A DNA stretch of 64,000 nt from positions 1-64,000 of the forward strand of contig NZ_VOSL01000060.1 in assembly GCF_007997005.1 (NCBI RefSeq), read 5' to 3'. The DNA comes from Lujinxingia vulgaris (GTDB lineage: Bacteria > Myxococcota_A > Bradymonadia > Bradymonadales > Bradymonadaceae). Of the stretch, positions 44,185 to 58,029 are shown piece by piece. The translations under genes and the position numbers were made by a program. Numbering within the stretch: the stretch's first letter is position 1; every line of letters begins with the position of its first letter. Below the pieces are notes generated by a model. It did no database searches. It worked only from the letters and a program-made list of their open reading frames with translations, and was not told where the DNA came from.

Positions 44185-45537
44185 TTACTCGTTGCAGCCC
44201 TCCGAGCGCAGCGGAATCTGGCGAATCGCGCGCACCGCCCGCACATCGCCCGTGATCGCCTGGGCGTGGGCCACAAGCTCATGGAGCTGTTTTGTATCGA
44301 GCGGCCGGTCAATCGCCGCCACCTCGTAGGCAAACCCGTAGTCGGGGAAGTCGCGGTGCGAGGAGCGCAGGTTGTTGAGCCCCGCCTCAAAGATCGCGTC
44401 ATCGACGGCCTTCTTGGTGCCGCGCTGATCGCTGTGAATCACCGTGAGGATCGTACACGCCCCGTCGGTCTCCACCCCGATGGTCTGGCCGGGGCTGAAC
44501 ACACAGTCGCGCACAAGGCCCTGCTCCAAAAAGAGCTGGGTGGTGTTGGCCACATGCTGGGCGATGCGCGGTTGCGCCTCCTCGGTGGCCGCCCCGATAT
44601 GGGGGGTGGTGACCACGCTGGCGAACTCCGCGTAGGGGTTCGACCAGGGATCATCGCTGCTGCCGGGCTCCTCCGGGAACACATCGACCGCCGCGCGGCG
44701 CACATGCCCCTCTTCGACCGCGCGCTTGAGATCCTCGGGGTTGTACAAAAAGCCGCGCGCCGCGTTGATGAAGATGCGCGGGCTCGACGGCTCACGGTCC
44801 GCCCCGAAGTTGGACAGATGCTCGTAGCTGAGCATGTCGCGGTTGCTGCGCCCGCGATGATCTTCGGCGCCCACATGCACGGTGACCACATCCGCCACGC
44901 GGAAAGCCTCCGAGAGCGTCGCGCAGCTCGTCCATCCCAGCGCCATGCCCACCTCCCGGGCCAGCTCGCGGGTGTCATAGAAGAAGACACGCATGCCAAA
45001 GGCCTCGGCCACCTGGGCGACCTGCTTGCCGATGTTGCCCAGCCCGATGATCGCCAGGTTCTTACCCTTGAGCTCGTAGCGCTCCTTGCTGTTCTTGGTC
45101 CACAGATGACTGCGACCGTCGCGATCCGCATCAAAGATGCGCCGCGCCAGGCAGATCATCTCGCCCAACACCATCTCCACCACCGAGCGCCCGTTGCTCA
45201 CCGGGTCGTTCATCACCAGCACGCCCTCACGCGCGCAGGCCTCCCGATCCACCGAGTCGTCGCCGATGCAGCAGAGCATCACCGCGGCCAGATGTTTGGA
45301 CGCCTTGAGCACGCGCTCGTTCACCTCAAAGCGGCTGCGCTTAAAGAGCAGGTCATGCTGCCCCTCCTCCAGGATACGCACGACCTCGTCCTCGTTGAGC
45401 GTGACCGACTCATCGAGGCGCTCCACCTCAATGCCCATCGCCGTGAGGTAACGGTCGAGCGAGGGGTGGGGATTTTCCAGAATCAGCGCTTTTTTGAAGT
45501 GGTCGCGCAACATGCGCACATCGTGCTGCTCAGACAT
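44185..45537 (-). CDS. D-3-phosphoglycerate dehydrogenase-like protein
   Basis: A 450-residue NAD-dependent 2-hydroxyacid dehydrogenase. The nucleotide site is GLGNIGKQVAQVAEAFGMRV; catalytic Arg lies in INAARGFLYNPEDL, Glu in DVFPEEPGSSDDPW and His in TTPHIGAATEEAQ. The C-terminal 80 residues form an ACT-like domain (CTILTVIHSDQRG). This ACT-bearing form fits serine synthesis (SerA), with feedback control by serine as the family norm. The domain order and the long HVGAEDHRG loop are slightly unusual, so another 2-hydroxyacid is possible. The ATG at 45537 is chosen. Confidence 0.87.
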   Translation of the reverse strand: MSEQHDVRMLRDHFKKALILENPHPSLDRYLTAMGIEVERLDESVTLNEDEVVRILEEGQHDLLFKRSRFEVNERVLKASKHLAAVMLCCIGDDSVDREACAREGVLVMNDPVSNGRSVVEMVLGEMICLARRIFDADRDGRSHLWTKNSKERYELKGKNLAIIGLGNIGKQVAQVAEAFGMRVFFYDTRELAREVGMALGWTSCATLSEAFRVADVVTVHVGAEDHRGRSNRDMLSYEHLSNFGADREPSSPRIFINAARGFLYNPEDLKRAVEEGHVRRAAVDVFPEEPGSSDDPWSNPYAEFASVVTTPHIGAATEEAQPRIAQHVANTTQLFLEQGLVRDCVFSPGQTIGVETDGACTILTVIHSDQRGTKKAVDDAIFEAGLNNLRSSHRDFPDYGFAYEVAAIDRPLDTKQLHELVAHAQAITGDVRAVRAIRQIPLRSEGCNE

Positions 45538-45579
45538 CTTGGACCTTCTCGGGATATGAACATCACCGGGGCGCCACGA

Positions 45580-45611
45580 AACACGCCCCCTGCGACAGGT
45601 CAGGGGGCGCA
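45580..45611 (-). terminator. Hairpin terminator of the propionyl-CoA genes
   Basis: Nine-base stem CGCCCCCTG/CAGGGGGCG (45584-45592, 45601-45609). The minus-strand tail is GTGTTTCG, a weak T-tract. Confidence 0.6.
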
Positions 45612-45672
45612 ACGGCGCACCGCTCAGGGTGCCAGGGGTTGGATCGCTCGCCAGTGGCGAGTCGATGCCCCA

Positions 45673-47364
<1,692 letters not shown>

Positions 47365-47406
47365 GCTCACTCCCGCGGCGCGCTTAACGCAGACGCCCGC
47401 TCTCTC

Positions 47407-47934
47407 TCATTGCACATCGTCGATGCGGACCAGCACGTCTCCGATCTCCACGGCCTGTCCCGCGCTCACTGCGACCTCGGTGACCACACCGGGGCGGTGG
47501 GCTTTGAGGTCGTTCTCCATCTTCATCGCCTCAACGATGACCACCGTCTCGCCAGGTGCAACCTCCTGGCCCACTTCAACGGCAATCGCCACGACCTTGC
47601 CGGCCATCGGACTCTTAAGCTCCGGGCTGTCGGAGCCGCGCGCGCCCACACCGGCGGCCTTCATGCGCTTCTGGCGCTCGTTGAGCACCTCCACGGCGTG
47701 GGTCTCGCCATCGATCTGCACCTCATAGACCGTATCATCGCGCAGCACATCGGCCTCAATGACGCGATCCCCGGTCAGAAGGCTCAGCCCGGCGGCGTCG
47801 GCCTCAAAGGCGCTGACTTCAAACGACTCACCCTCTGGCGAGGTGACGCGGTAGAGGTCCGCCTGGAGGGTCTCAACCTGCCAGGCGCGCTCCTCGTCGC
47901 CCTGGCCTACAAAATAATGCACTCGCTCGCTCAT
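47407..47934 (-). CDS. Biotin carboxyl carrier protein of acyl-CoA carboxylase
   Basis: A 175-residue protein. The C-terminal biotinyl domain carries the biotin-accepting Lys in VEAMKMENDLKA. The N-terminal 95 residues are a beta-rich region (YEVQIDGETHAVEVLNERQ) that probably binds the carboxylase core, as in propionyl-CoA carboxylase alpha chains. It sits 57 bp after the biotin carboxylase and ahead of the mutase, a layout typical of the propionyl-CoA to methylmalonyl-CoA to succinyl-CoA route. The carboxyltransferase subunit is not here. Confidence 0.92.
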   Translation of the reverse strand: MSERVHYFVGQGDEERAWQVETLQADLYRVTSPEGESFEVSAFEADAAGLSLLTGDRVIEADVLRDDTVYEVQIDGETHAVEVLNERQKRMKAAGVGARGSDSPELKSPMAGKVVAIAVEVGQEVAPGETVVIVEAMKMENDLKAHRPGVVTEVAVSAGQAVEIGDVLVRIDDVQ

Positions 47935-47991
47935 GCTCTCATCCTCAATCGTTCGCAACGGTGTCGTGGAGGTAGTGGCGCGTCCGGGGGT

Positions 47992-49512
47992 TCAACGCCC
48001 CAACGCGCGCATCCGACCGAGCTCTTTCCAGCGGCTGCCAGGCCCGCTCTTCGCGGCGCCTGCGCCACCCTGCACGCCGGCGCCCTGGCTCAAGGCCTCA
48101 TCGCGGCGATGGGCGCTGAGCACGGCCACAAGCTCCGCATCAAGCTGGTAGCGCGGCACAGGCTTTTCGCGCTCTTTGAGCCAGCGCGGCACAAAATCCG
48201 TGGTGTACTCCCCGCGCACAAAGTCGGGGTGGTCGAGCACCTCGCGGTGAAACGCGATGTTGGTGGCGATCCCGCCGACCACATACTCCGAGAGCGCGCG
48301 GCGCATGCGCTCGATGGCGTGCTGGCGATCTTCGCCCCAGGTGATGAGCTTGGCGATCATCGGGTCGTAATGCACCGTGACCTCCCCGCCCTCATACACG
48401 CCGCCGTCTTCGCGCACACCCGGGCCCGACGGCGTCTTCAGCACGTGCAGCGGCCCCGGCGAAGGCATGAAGTTGTTCTCGGGATCTTCGGCGTAGATGC
48501 GGCACTCCACCGCCGCACCGCGGCGCGTGACCTGGCTCTGCTCGAAGTCCAACGGGTGGCCGGCGGCGATATGCACCTGCCAGCGCACCAGGTCCAGCCC
48601 GGTGATCATCTCGGTGATAGGGTGCTCGACCTGAAGACGGGTGTTCATCTCCAGGAAGTAGAAGTCGCCGTTGGCGTCGAGCAAAAACTCCACGGTGCCC
48701 GCGCCGATGTAATCGACGGCGCGCGCCGCATCACAGGCCACCTGGCCCATGCGCTGGCGCGTCTCTTCTTTGAGCACCGGGCACGGCGTCTCTTCAATGA
48801 TCTTCTGGTGGCGACGCTGCACCGAGCAGTCGCGCTCAAAAAGATGCACGACGTTGCCGTGACCGTCGGCCAGCACCTGAATCTCCACGTGGCGCGGGTT
48901 GAGCACGTACTTCTCAACGTACACATCACCATTGCCAAAGGCGCTCAGCGCTTCGCGCCTCGCCCCTTCAAAGGACTGCACAAACTCCGCCGGATCGTCG
49001 ACCCGGCGCATGCCCTTACCGCCGCCGCCGGCCGAGGCCTTCACCAGCACCGGAAAGCCCATCTTCTCGGCGATCGCCAGGGCTTCGGCCGCATCTTCGA
49101 CGGCGTCTTTGGTGCCCGGCACAAGCGGGACCCCGGCCTTCTCCATCAGCTGACGGGCCCGGGTCTTCTCGCCCATCGCCTCAATGGCATAGGGTTTGGG
49201 GCCGATGAAGGTGATGCCGGCAGCCTCACAGGCGCGGGCGAAGTCGGCGTTTTCGCTCAAGAATCCGTAACCGGGATGAATGGCCTCGGCGCCGCTCTTT
49301 CTGGCGACGTCCAGGATCACCTCCGCGCGCAGGTAACTCTCAGCGCTGGGGGCCGGCCCCACACAGTAGGCCTCATCGGCCATACGCACATGTAGCGCCT
49401 TGCGGTCGGCCTCCGAGTACACCGCCACCGTCGCGATCCCCATCTCGCGCAGGCTGCGCATCACTCGAACCGCGATCTCGCCACGGTTGGCGATCAACAC
49501 CTTCTTAAACAT
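47992..49512 (-). CDS. Biotin carboxylase subunit of acyl-CoA carboxylase
   Basis: A 506-residue biotin carboxylase. It has the start KKVLIANRGEIAVRV, the ATP-grasp glycine-rich loop SAGGGGKGMRRV, HVEIQVLADGHGNVVHLFERDCS, catalytic EMNTRLQVEHP and the C-terminal MIAKLITWGEDRQHAIERM. The last 40 residues are a Gly/Ala-rich tail not usual for AccC. Adjacent carrier and mutase genes point to propionyl-CoA carboxylase rather than acetyl-CoA carboxylase. Confidence 0.94.
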   Translation of the reverse strand: MFKKVLIANRGEIAVRVMRSLREMGIATVAVYSEADRKALHVRMADEAYCVGPAPSAESYLRAEVILDVARKSGAEAIHPGYGFLSENADFARACEAAGITFIGPKPYAIEAMGEKTRARQLMEKAGVPLVPGTKDAVEDAAEALAIAEKMGFPVLVKASAGGGGKGMRRVDDPAEFVQSFEGARREALSAFGNGDVYVEKYVLNPRHVEIQVLADGHGNVVHLFERDCSVQRRHQKIIEETPCPVLKEETRQRMGQVACDAARAVDYIGAGTVEFLLDANGDFYFLEMNTRLQVEHPITEMITGLDLVRWQVHIAAGHPLDFEQSQVTRRGAAVECRIYAEDPENNFMPSPGPLHVLKTPSGPGVREDGGVYEGGEVTVHYDPMIAKLITWGEDRQHAIERMRRALSEYVVGGIATNIAFHREVLDHPDFVRGEYTTDFVPRWLKEREKPVPRYQLDAELVAVLSAHRRDEALSQGAGVQGGAGAAKSGPGSRWKELGRMRALGR

Positions 49513-49623
49513 CGCTCCTCCTGGGACTCAAACCACCGGCTTTTCACCGACCTTATAAGCGCGGCGACGTTATCAAAGCCCTCAGGCGTGGTCTAGCCGT
49601 CTGAAGCGCTGTGGCGAAGGCAT

Positions 49624-49653
49624 AAAAAAGAGGCCCGCGCAGCGGACCTCTTT
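49624..49653 (-). terminator. Rho-independent terminator
   Basis: Stem GAGGTCCGC/GCGGGCCTC followed on the minus strand by TTTTTT. It ends the small protein gene at 49684 and insulates it from the biotin carboxylase. Confidence 0.9.
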
Positions 49654-49683
49654 CATGTGAAATCGTTTGAAATCTCGGGGGGC

Positions 49684-49971
49684 TTACCCCTCATCACCCT
49701 CATCGAGGTCGCCGGCGGCGACCGGGCCGTTGGGGGCCAGCGCCTCGTGGAGATCGCGCTCCATCATGGCCAGCTTGAGGCGAGTCTCTTCGTCGGCGCC
49801 CAGGGCAAATTTGAGCTCATGGGTGTCTTCTTCACCGAGCCCGTGCAACATGCGCAACACCTTCTCCTCCTGTGGCGAGAGCACATCGAGCCGGGTATCG
49901 CTCTTGGAGCGCGAGGTCTCGGTGGTCGTGACGACCGAACCGCTCTGCTGTTTTTTTGTAGGGTTACTCAA
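49684..49971 (-). CDS. Small sigma-70-region-4-like protein
   Basis: A 95-residue protein starting at TTG 49971, eight bases after GGAGG. Residues 31-47 (LSPQEEKVLRMLHGLGE) closely resemble the start of sigma-70 region 4 (LTPREAKVLRMRFGI-like). The following segment (THELKFALGADEETRLKLAMMERDLHEAL) does not keep the recognition helix. An ATG in another frame between the ribosome site and the TTG opens a four-codon ORF (MRVE-stop) that overlaps the start. It could be an RNA-polymerase-binding regulator, but the resemblance is short. Confidence 0.6.
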   Translation of the reverse strand: MSNPTKKQQSGSVVTTTETSRSKSDTRLDVLSPQEEKVLRMLHGLGEEDTHELKFALGADEETRLKLAMMERDLHEALAPNGPVAAGDLDEGDEG

Positions 49972-50223
49972 CTCTCATTCCTCCACCGAATCATCATAAG
50001 CCAGGTTTAGCTCGGCGCAGACCGAGTAACCCATGCATCTCACGTCGACAAACAACAACGGCCTACGGCGTCCCTGCAGCTATGTTATAAGGGGCGGGCC
50101 GATCTCGGGCAAATTTTTCCCGGAATTTCTCAACGTGCCATCTGCTGGAGCTTGAAGAATGGCGCGATCCGGGCATGGTGATGCCCGCGATGTTGACGAG
50201 ACTCTTTTTCCCTGAGGCAAGCT

Positions 50224-51579
50224 ATGACCACGCTCATCGACGAGCTTTTGACCCGCTACGCCGAGCACCTCGACACCCGCGCGATCGTGCTCCAGAAAGA
50301 CGCCATCGCCGAGGGTGTGCGCCAGATGCAGGCGCATCTTCCCGAGGGCACCTGGCTTGTGGCCTTTGATGAAAACACCTGGGAGGTGGCCGGCAAGACG
50401 CTGGCCGCCGAGCTCGACCGCCTCGGACAAGCCTGGGAGCGCTTTGAGGTGACGCCGCCCGAGGGCGAAGCGGTGCCGCGCTGCGACGATGAGGCGATCG
50501 CCGCCTACCAGGCCGCGCTTGGCGAGCACGGCGCGGTGGCCGGTGTGGCCGTGGGTGCCGGCACGATCAACGACATCGTCAAGCAGGCCTGCTTCAACGT
50601 CGACCTTTATATGGCGTGCGTGGCGACCTCCCCGAGCATGAACGGCTACACCTCGGGCATCGCCGCGGTGCTCTCCGAGGGCGTCAAGACCACCATCCCC
50701 TGCCGCGCACCGCGGGTGGTGGTGGCCGACCTCGATGTGTTGGCCGAGTCGCCTTACCGCATGATCTGCAGCGGGCTGGGGGATTTGATGTCGAAGCCGG
50801 TCTCCAACGCCGACTGGCAGCTCTCGGCCTGGCTCAACGGGACCTTCCACTCCGCGGAGGCCATGGAGATCATCGAAGCCGGCGCGAAGCTCCTCGACGG
50901 GGTGGCGCCGAAGTTGCCCTCCCGCGACCGCCAGGCTGTGGGCGATCTGAGCGCCAGCCTGATGCTCAGCGGCCTGGCGATGAGCGTGGCCGGCTCCTCA
51001 AGCCCGGCCTCCGGTGGCGAGCACCTGATCAGCCACTTCATCGACATGACCTCCATCGCCTTTGATGAGCCGCATGACTTTCACGGCTGCCAGGTGGGCG
51101 TGGGCACGTTGACCACGGCGTATCTCTACGAGCAGCTGATGGCGATGGACCCGGACACCATCGATGTGGAGGCGCGTGTGGCCGCCCTCCAACCCTGGGA
51201 GGACTACGCCGCTCTGCTCAAAGAGCGCTTCGGACCGCTTTATGAGGCCGTGGTCAAACACGCCGAAAAAGCCTACCCCTCCGCCGACGAGCTGCGCGCC
51301 CGCCTCACCACCTTGAAGTCACAGTGGTCGGTGCTGCGCCAGAAGGTGGGCTCGACGCTGCGCACCTGCAACTCGCTTGAAGAGGAGCTCGTGGAGGCCA
51401 AATGCCCGGTGCGTTTTGCCGATCTGGACGTGGCGCGCGAGCGGGCCTGGCGCGCGGTGGCGCACTCCAAAGACATTCGCAACCGCTACACGATTCTGCA
51501 TCTGGCCTGGGAACTCGGCACACTGGATGCCTGGACCGATAAGGCCATCGACCGCCTCTACGACTCGCAGATCTTTTGA
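50224..51579 (+). CDS. sn-glycerol-1-phosphate dehydrogenase-like protein
   Basis: A 451-residue member of the iron/zinc alcohol dehydrogenase superfamily. NAD-binding VGAGTINDIVKQAC, substrate segment ATSPSMNGYTSGIAAV, and metal ligands Asp in SGLGDLMSKPV, His in SGGEHLISHFID and His in EPHDFHGCQVG match the AraM/EgsA (glycerol-1-phosphate dehydrogenase) branch. That enzyme makes the archaeal-type glycerol backbone, and in some bacteria it feeds unusual ether lipids. The C-terminal 150 residues are helical and longer than in B. subtilis AraM (about 394 residues). It stands alone between a promoter region and a bidirectional terminator. Confidence 0.85.
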   Translation: MTTLIDELLTRYAEHLDTRAIVLQKDAIAEGVRQMQAHLPEGTWLVAFDENTWEVAGKTLAAELDRLGQAWERFEVTPPEGEAVPRCDDEAIAAYQAALGEHGAVAGVAVGAGTINDIVKQACFNVDLYMACVATSPSMNGYTSGIAAVLSEGVKTTIPCRAPRVVVADLDVLAESPYRMICSGLGDLMSKPVSNADWQLSAWLNGTFHSAEAMEIIEAGAKLLDGVAPKLPSRDRQAVGDLSASLMLSGLAMSVAGSSSPASGGEHLISHFIDMTSIAFDEPHDFHGCQVGVGTLTTAYLYEQLMAMDPDTIDVEARVAALQPWEDYAALLKERFGPLYEAVVKHAEKAYPSADELRARLTTLKSQWSVLRQKVGSTLRTCNSLEEELVEAKCPVRFADLDVARERAWRAVAHSKDIRNRYTILHLAWELGTLDAWTDKAIDRLYDSQIF

Positions 51580-51602
51580 TCGTACCGGGCTGCGGTGAGA
51601 CT

Positions 51603-51642
51603 AAAAAAGAGCCCCGGCCGCGCGAGCGGCCGGGGCTCTTTT
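51603..51642. terminator. Bidirectional terminator
   Basis: A-tract, stem AGAGCCCCGGCCGC/GCGGCCGGGGCTCT, T-tract, between convergent genes. Confidence 0.93.
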
Positions 51643-51673
51643 ATGAGCAAAATCAAGCGCTTAACATCATAAC

Positions 51674-52573
51674 CTAGAACATAAACGAAAGTACCGCGCT
51701 CAAGATGCAGCAGCCCAAAAGCACCACCACCACCGCGCCCACAAAGAGCATCAGGCGCTTTTTGTTCTCCGGATCTTCGGTCAGGCGAGCCAGGTTCTCC
51801 GGGAGCTGCGCCGAGAGCCCCTGCGACGGCGTGGGGGTGAGGGCCGGCGCATCGGTGGAGGCAGCAGGCGCGTCGTCGACGGTGGTCTGCGGCGAGCTCT
51901 GCCGACGATCTTCAGCGGTCTCGGAGGCAGACTCAGACGCAGAAGAAGGCTGCGACGAGGAGGTCGATGGCACGCTCGGACCGGTGTTGGAGAGGTCGAC
52001 CGGCGACATCTCCAGCTCGGTGGCGGCCAGCGGGTCGGGGAGGTCGCGAACGTCCCACTCCCCGGGCTCATCCGAAGGCGCACCTTTGGGGAGCGACTCC
52101 ATCGGTCCGGTGGGCTGGGTGGGAAGCGGGCCCTGATCGTCGGCGCGCTCCTCAGGTTCATCGCTTGCCGGCGTGGGGCGCGTGAGCGCGGGCATCGCCT
52201 GGGTGGGGCCGGTGGCGAAGTCGTTATCATCCGCGTCTTCCAACGCCTGCCCGGTGTCGCCCGCGTCCGAAAGGTCGGCCTCCCCCTCGTGACGCGCGGC
52301 GTCGGGTTGAGGAAGTCGCACCGGCTCCATCACCTCGGTCGGCGCCATCTCGGGAGCAGGACCGGCGCCGGCCGGCGGCTCTTCTTCCGACGCCCGCTCC
52401 TCGCCCCGACCCGCGGGACGAGCCTCGGCGATACGCTTTTGCAGCTCCTGAGGATCGATCGCGGCCATGCCCAGCATGGTCTTCTTCTGATCGATCTGCA
52501 GCTTATGGCCGCAATGCCCGCAATGGCGCGCGTTATCATCAACCTCTTTGCCGCAGTTCGGGCAGATGTTCAT
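51674..52573 (-). CDS. Zinc-ribbon, tail-anchored membrane protein
   Basis: A 299-residue protein. The N-terminus is a zinc ribbon (CPNCGKEV ... CGHCGHKL). About 200 residues of acidic, Pro/Ser/Thr-rich disordered linker with repeated TQ/PTQ motifs follow, and one C-terminal transmembrane helix (LFVGAVVVVLLGCCILSAVL) ends near the last residue. It is probably tail-anchored with the ribbon in the cytoplasm. The start at 52573 puts the ribbon at residue 3. Function unknown; the shape recalls the FHA protein linker at 36.5 kb. Confidence 0.7.
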   Translation of the reverse strand: MNICPNCGKEVDDNARHCGHCGHKLQIDQKKTMLGMAAIDPQELQKRIAEARPAGRGEERASEEEPPAGAGPAPEMAPTEVMEPVRLPQPDAARHEGEADLSDAGDTGQALEDADDNDFATGPTQAMPALTRPTPASDEPEERADDQGPLPTQPTGPMESLPKGAPSDEPGEWDVRDLPDPLAATELEMSPVDLSNTGPSVPSTSSSQPSSASESASETAEDRRQSSPQTTVDDAPAASTDAPALTPTPSQGLSAQLPENLARLTEDPENKKRLMLFVGAVVVVLLGCCILSAVLSFMF

Positions 52574-52627
52574 AGAGAGCTCCAACAGGGCACCTGAGTG
52601 CGCCCGGGGGGATTCAATAGCCAGGGC

Positions 52628-52671
52628 TAAAACGACACGGGGACGACAACCTCAAAGGCCGTCGTCCCCGC
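52628..52671 (-). terminator. Terminator of the FG-GAP lipoprotein gene
   Basis: Nine-base stem GGGGACGAC/GTCGTCCCC with minus-strand GTTTTAG tail. Confidence 0.75.
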
Positions 52672-52720
52672 GAGCATCCGCAGGGGCCGGGGTGTTGTCA
52701 ACCCGCGGCCCGGTCGACTC

Positions 52721-55033
52721 TCAGCAAGAGTAGTCGCCTTCGATGAGAATCGAGTTGTTGTTCTCGTTGCACTCGTTGCGCGAACCGGTGCCGTTCACAT
52801 CATCAACCACCGCGATGATGTCGTAGCTGCCGGAGGGCAGGCTCAGACCCACACGCACGCGCTCCGACTGCCCGGGCTCCAGCCCCTGGGTGGTGTAGCC
52901 GGTGGTCAGGTACTCACGGCTGCCATTGCGATCCACATAGAAGCTCACCGCCATGTCCGGTCCCACGTTGACCGCGCCGGAGTTGGTCACCCACACGCTC
53001 ACGGCCATCGCACAACCGTCGGCGCTCACCTCGGGCGCCTCGGCCAGAAGATCGGGCGCCGCCTGCGGGTCGATCGTGGTCAGGCTGTTGAGGCGGAAGG
53101 TGTTGTGGTCGCGGTAGCTCGGCTCGGGCTCGGCGGGGATGGAGCCATCTTCGTTAACGTTATTGATGCTGTAGGCGTGCTGGTTCCAGATGCGGCGGGT
53201 GGCCACCCAGTTGTCGTTGGCGTCAGCGAAGACACGAAGCCCGGCGGTACCCGGCGTGCAGGTGATCTGGTCACCGCACTCAAAGTCGTTGGTCGCCACC
53301 ACGATGTTGGCGGTGCCGTCGTTGTCGACGTCCACAATGACCGGGTTCTCCAGAGCGGTGAACGAGGGGTTCTCCGCCTCAAAGAGCACCTGGCCGGTGG
53401 GTCCGTCGTAGACGCGCAAGAAAAGCTCATCGTTGTAGACGACCTCCGCGCGGCCATCGCCGTTGAAGTCAAAGACGCTGGAGCCGGTCACGTTGCTGGA
53501 CTGATCCTGCGTGGTGCGCTCCCACAGACGCGCCTCACTGTAGGTGGGGGTGTTGTCGGCGCCGGGGAGACCGTAATCCACGCGCAGCGCGACGTATTTG
53601 GTGCTGCCGGCGACGCCGATCTCGTTGCGCCCGTCACCGGTAAAGTCGGCAATGGTCGGCGCGCCCAGACGACCCGCGCCCACGTTGACCGGGCCCCAGA
53701 CCAGGGTGCCGGTGCGACCATCGTGAATACGCACGGTACCGTCGCTCACCACGACGATCTCGGGGAAGCCACTGCCGTTGAAATCCGCCACGGCCGGGAA
53801 ACCGTCGGCCAGCGGGCTCTCCCACAACTTCTGCCCGTCGTGCGTGAAGACGGCGTTGCCGGTGATGATCTCCTGGGTGCGCGTACCCACCGGGGAGTCG
53901 TCGAGAAGATCGAGGTCGGCGACCACGCTCAAGGGGCCGAGGTCGCGGTTGGTGCCCAGAGTATCGGTGGCGCTCAGACCGGGGGCCTCGCGACCATCCC
54001 ACATCACGCGGCCCTGGTTATCATAGACCACCGAGCCGACCACGATCTCGGGCTCACCGTCGCCATCAATATCGGCGATGGAGGGGCCGCCCCACCAGTT
54101 GTTAAGCGTCGGCGAGACGTCGTCGGAGATCCACAGGATCTCGCCCTCATTGGAGAGCGCCGCAAAGCCCAGGTGCCCGAAGCTCTGGTAATCGAAGAGC
54201 GCGGCGATGATCTCGGACTTGCCATCATTGTTGATATCGCCCACGGCCACGCTGGCGGCCGGCTGAAACCCGACGCTGACGCGGTAGTCGGCAGGCGACT
54301 TGCCGCGGAAGGCTTCGATCTCGCGATAGCCCACGCTCCAGAGGTGGCTGCCATCATCGCCACTGACCGCACGCAACACACCGGTGACGAGCGTGTCCCA
54401 GCTGCTGACCTCGTTGGTCAGGAAGGTCGTAAAGATGACCTCCGGGATGTCCTGCTCGTTGATGATGCCGTCATCGTTGTCGTCGGTGAGGTTGGCCACC
54501 GCCGGCGTCATCATGACCTGGTTGATGGCGTGGCCGGCAAACGCATCGGCGCTCCCGTGACCGTCGTAGGTGGTGTAGGGGATGGCGCCCTCCACGCGGA
54601 AGGACCAGGTCTCATCGGGCACAAACGTGTCACCGCGCTCACCGTACACGCACTGCGGGTTGACCGGACGATCGTCGCGACGGTCCACATCCGGGTCGAC
54701 CGGGTCAATGGGGTCGGTGCCCGTGTCGGTATCGGCGTCGTCGCCCGTGTCCGTATCCGTGTCGGGATCGTTGCCCGTATCGGTATCTTCGCCGCCATCG
54801 GGATCGTTGGGATCGAGCGGGTCATCGCCGGTGTCTTCATCGATGTTGCCGTTGGGATCTTCGGCGCAGAAGCCCGCGCTGCATACCAGCCCCGGGCCGC
54901 AGTCCTCATCGATCTGGCAGGGGCTGCCCTGGCCAATGCCGCCGGTTACCGGATCTTCGCCGCAGGCCGCAGCGCCCAGCGCCAGCGCACCCATCGCGCC
55001 GCCGATCATCCACCTGGTGAATCGCTCTTTCAT
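52721..55033 (-). CDS. FG-GAP/VCBS-repeat surface lipoprotein
   Basis: A 770-residue lipoprotein (lipobox ALGAAAC). A Cys-rich EGF-like piece (CQIDEDCGPGLVCSAGFC) is followed by a 60-residue Asp/Thr/Gly linker (TDTGNDPDTDTDTG). Six or more FG-GAP-type blades follow (VAVGDINNDGKSEIIAAL, SIADIDGDGEPEIVVGS, AVADFNGSGFPEIVVV, SVFDFNGDGRAEVVYN). They bind calcium and fold as an integrin-like propeller. The C-terminus is a CARDB-like domain (AVSVWVTNSGAVNVGPDMAV). It is probably an adhesin or ligand-binding surface protein. Confidence 0.85.
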   Translation of the reverse strand: MKERFTRWMIGGAMGALALGAAACGEDPVTGGIGQGSPCQIDEDCGPGLVCSAGFCAEDPNGNIDEDTGDDPLDPNDPDGGEDTDTGNDPDTDTDTGDDADTDTGTDPIDPVDPDVDRRDDRPVNPQCVYGERGDTFVPDETWSFRVEGAIPYTTYDGHGSADAFAGHAINQVMMTPAVANLTDDNDDGIINEQDIPEVIFTTFLTNEVSSWDTLVTGVLRAVSGDDGSHLWSVGYREIEAFRGKSPADYRVSVGFQPAASVAVGDINNDGKSEIIAALFDYQSFGHLGFAALSNEGEILWISDDVSPTLNNWWGGPSIADIDGDGEPEIVVGSVVYDNQGRVMWDGREAPGLSATDTLGTNRDLGPLSVVADLDLLDDSPVGTRTQEIITGNAVFTHDGQKLWESPLADGFPAVADFNGSGFPEIVVVSDGTVRIHDGRTGTLVWGPVNVGAGRLGAPTIADFTGDGRNEIGVAGSTKYVALRVDYGLPGADNTPTYSEARLWERTTQDQSSNVTGSSVFDFNGDGRAEVVYNDELFLRVYDGPTGQVLFEAENPSFTALENPVIVDVDNDGTANIVVATNDFECGDQITCTPGTAGLRVFADANDNWVATRRIWNQHAYSINNVNEDGSIPAEPEPSYRDHNTFRLNSLTTIDPQAAPDLLAEAPEVSADGCAMAVSVWVTNSGAVNVGPDMAVSFYVDRNGSREYLTTGYTTQGLEPGQSERVRVGLSLPSGSYDIIAVVDDVNGTGSRNECNENNNSILIEGDYSC

Positions 55034-55185
55034 CGCATCCCTCAAGCTATCGTTGGCCGGCCCCTGCCGGGAGCCCGCACATATGACCTTATGAAACGAA
55101 TTCGCCGACTTATTAGTGAATCGGCGGCCTCAATTCAAGTGCTATCACACACTGTCGCACACCTGCCTCGCCAGCCCAAGATCCA

Positions 55186-55227
55186 AAGAAAACCGCCCCC
55201 GACGCGGGCGCGTCGGGGACGGCTTTT
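55186..55227. terminator. Terminator of acnA
   Basis: Stem CCGCCCCCGACGCG/CGCGTCGGGGACGG. The minus-strand tail is TTTTCTTT after the stem; the plus strand also has a TTTTT tail. Confidence 0.88.
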
Positions 55228-55275
55228 TGACGTCAGCGCCGACTCACCATCACCTGGTGCGTCGCCGCATCAACC

Positions 55276-58029
<2,754 letters not shown>

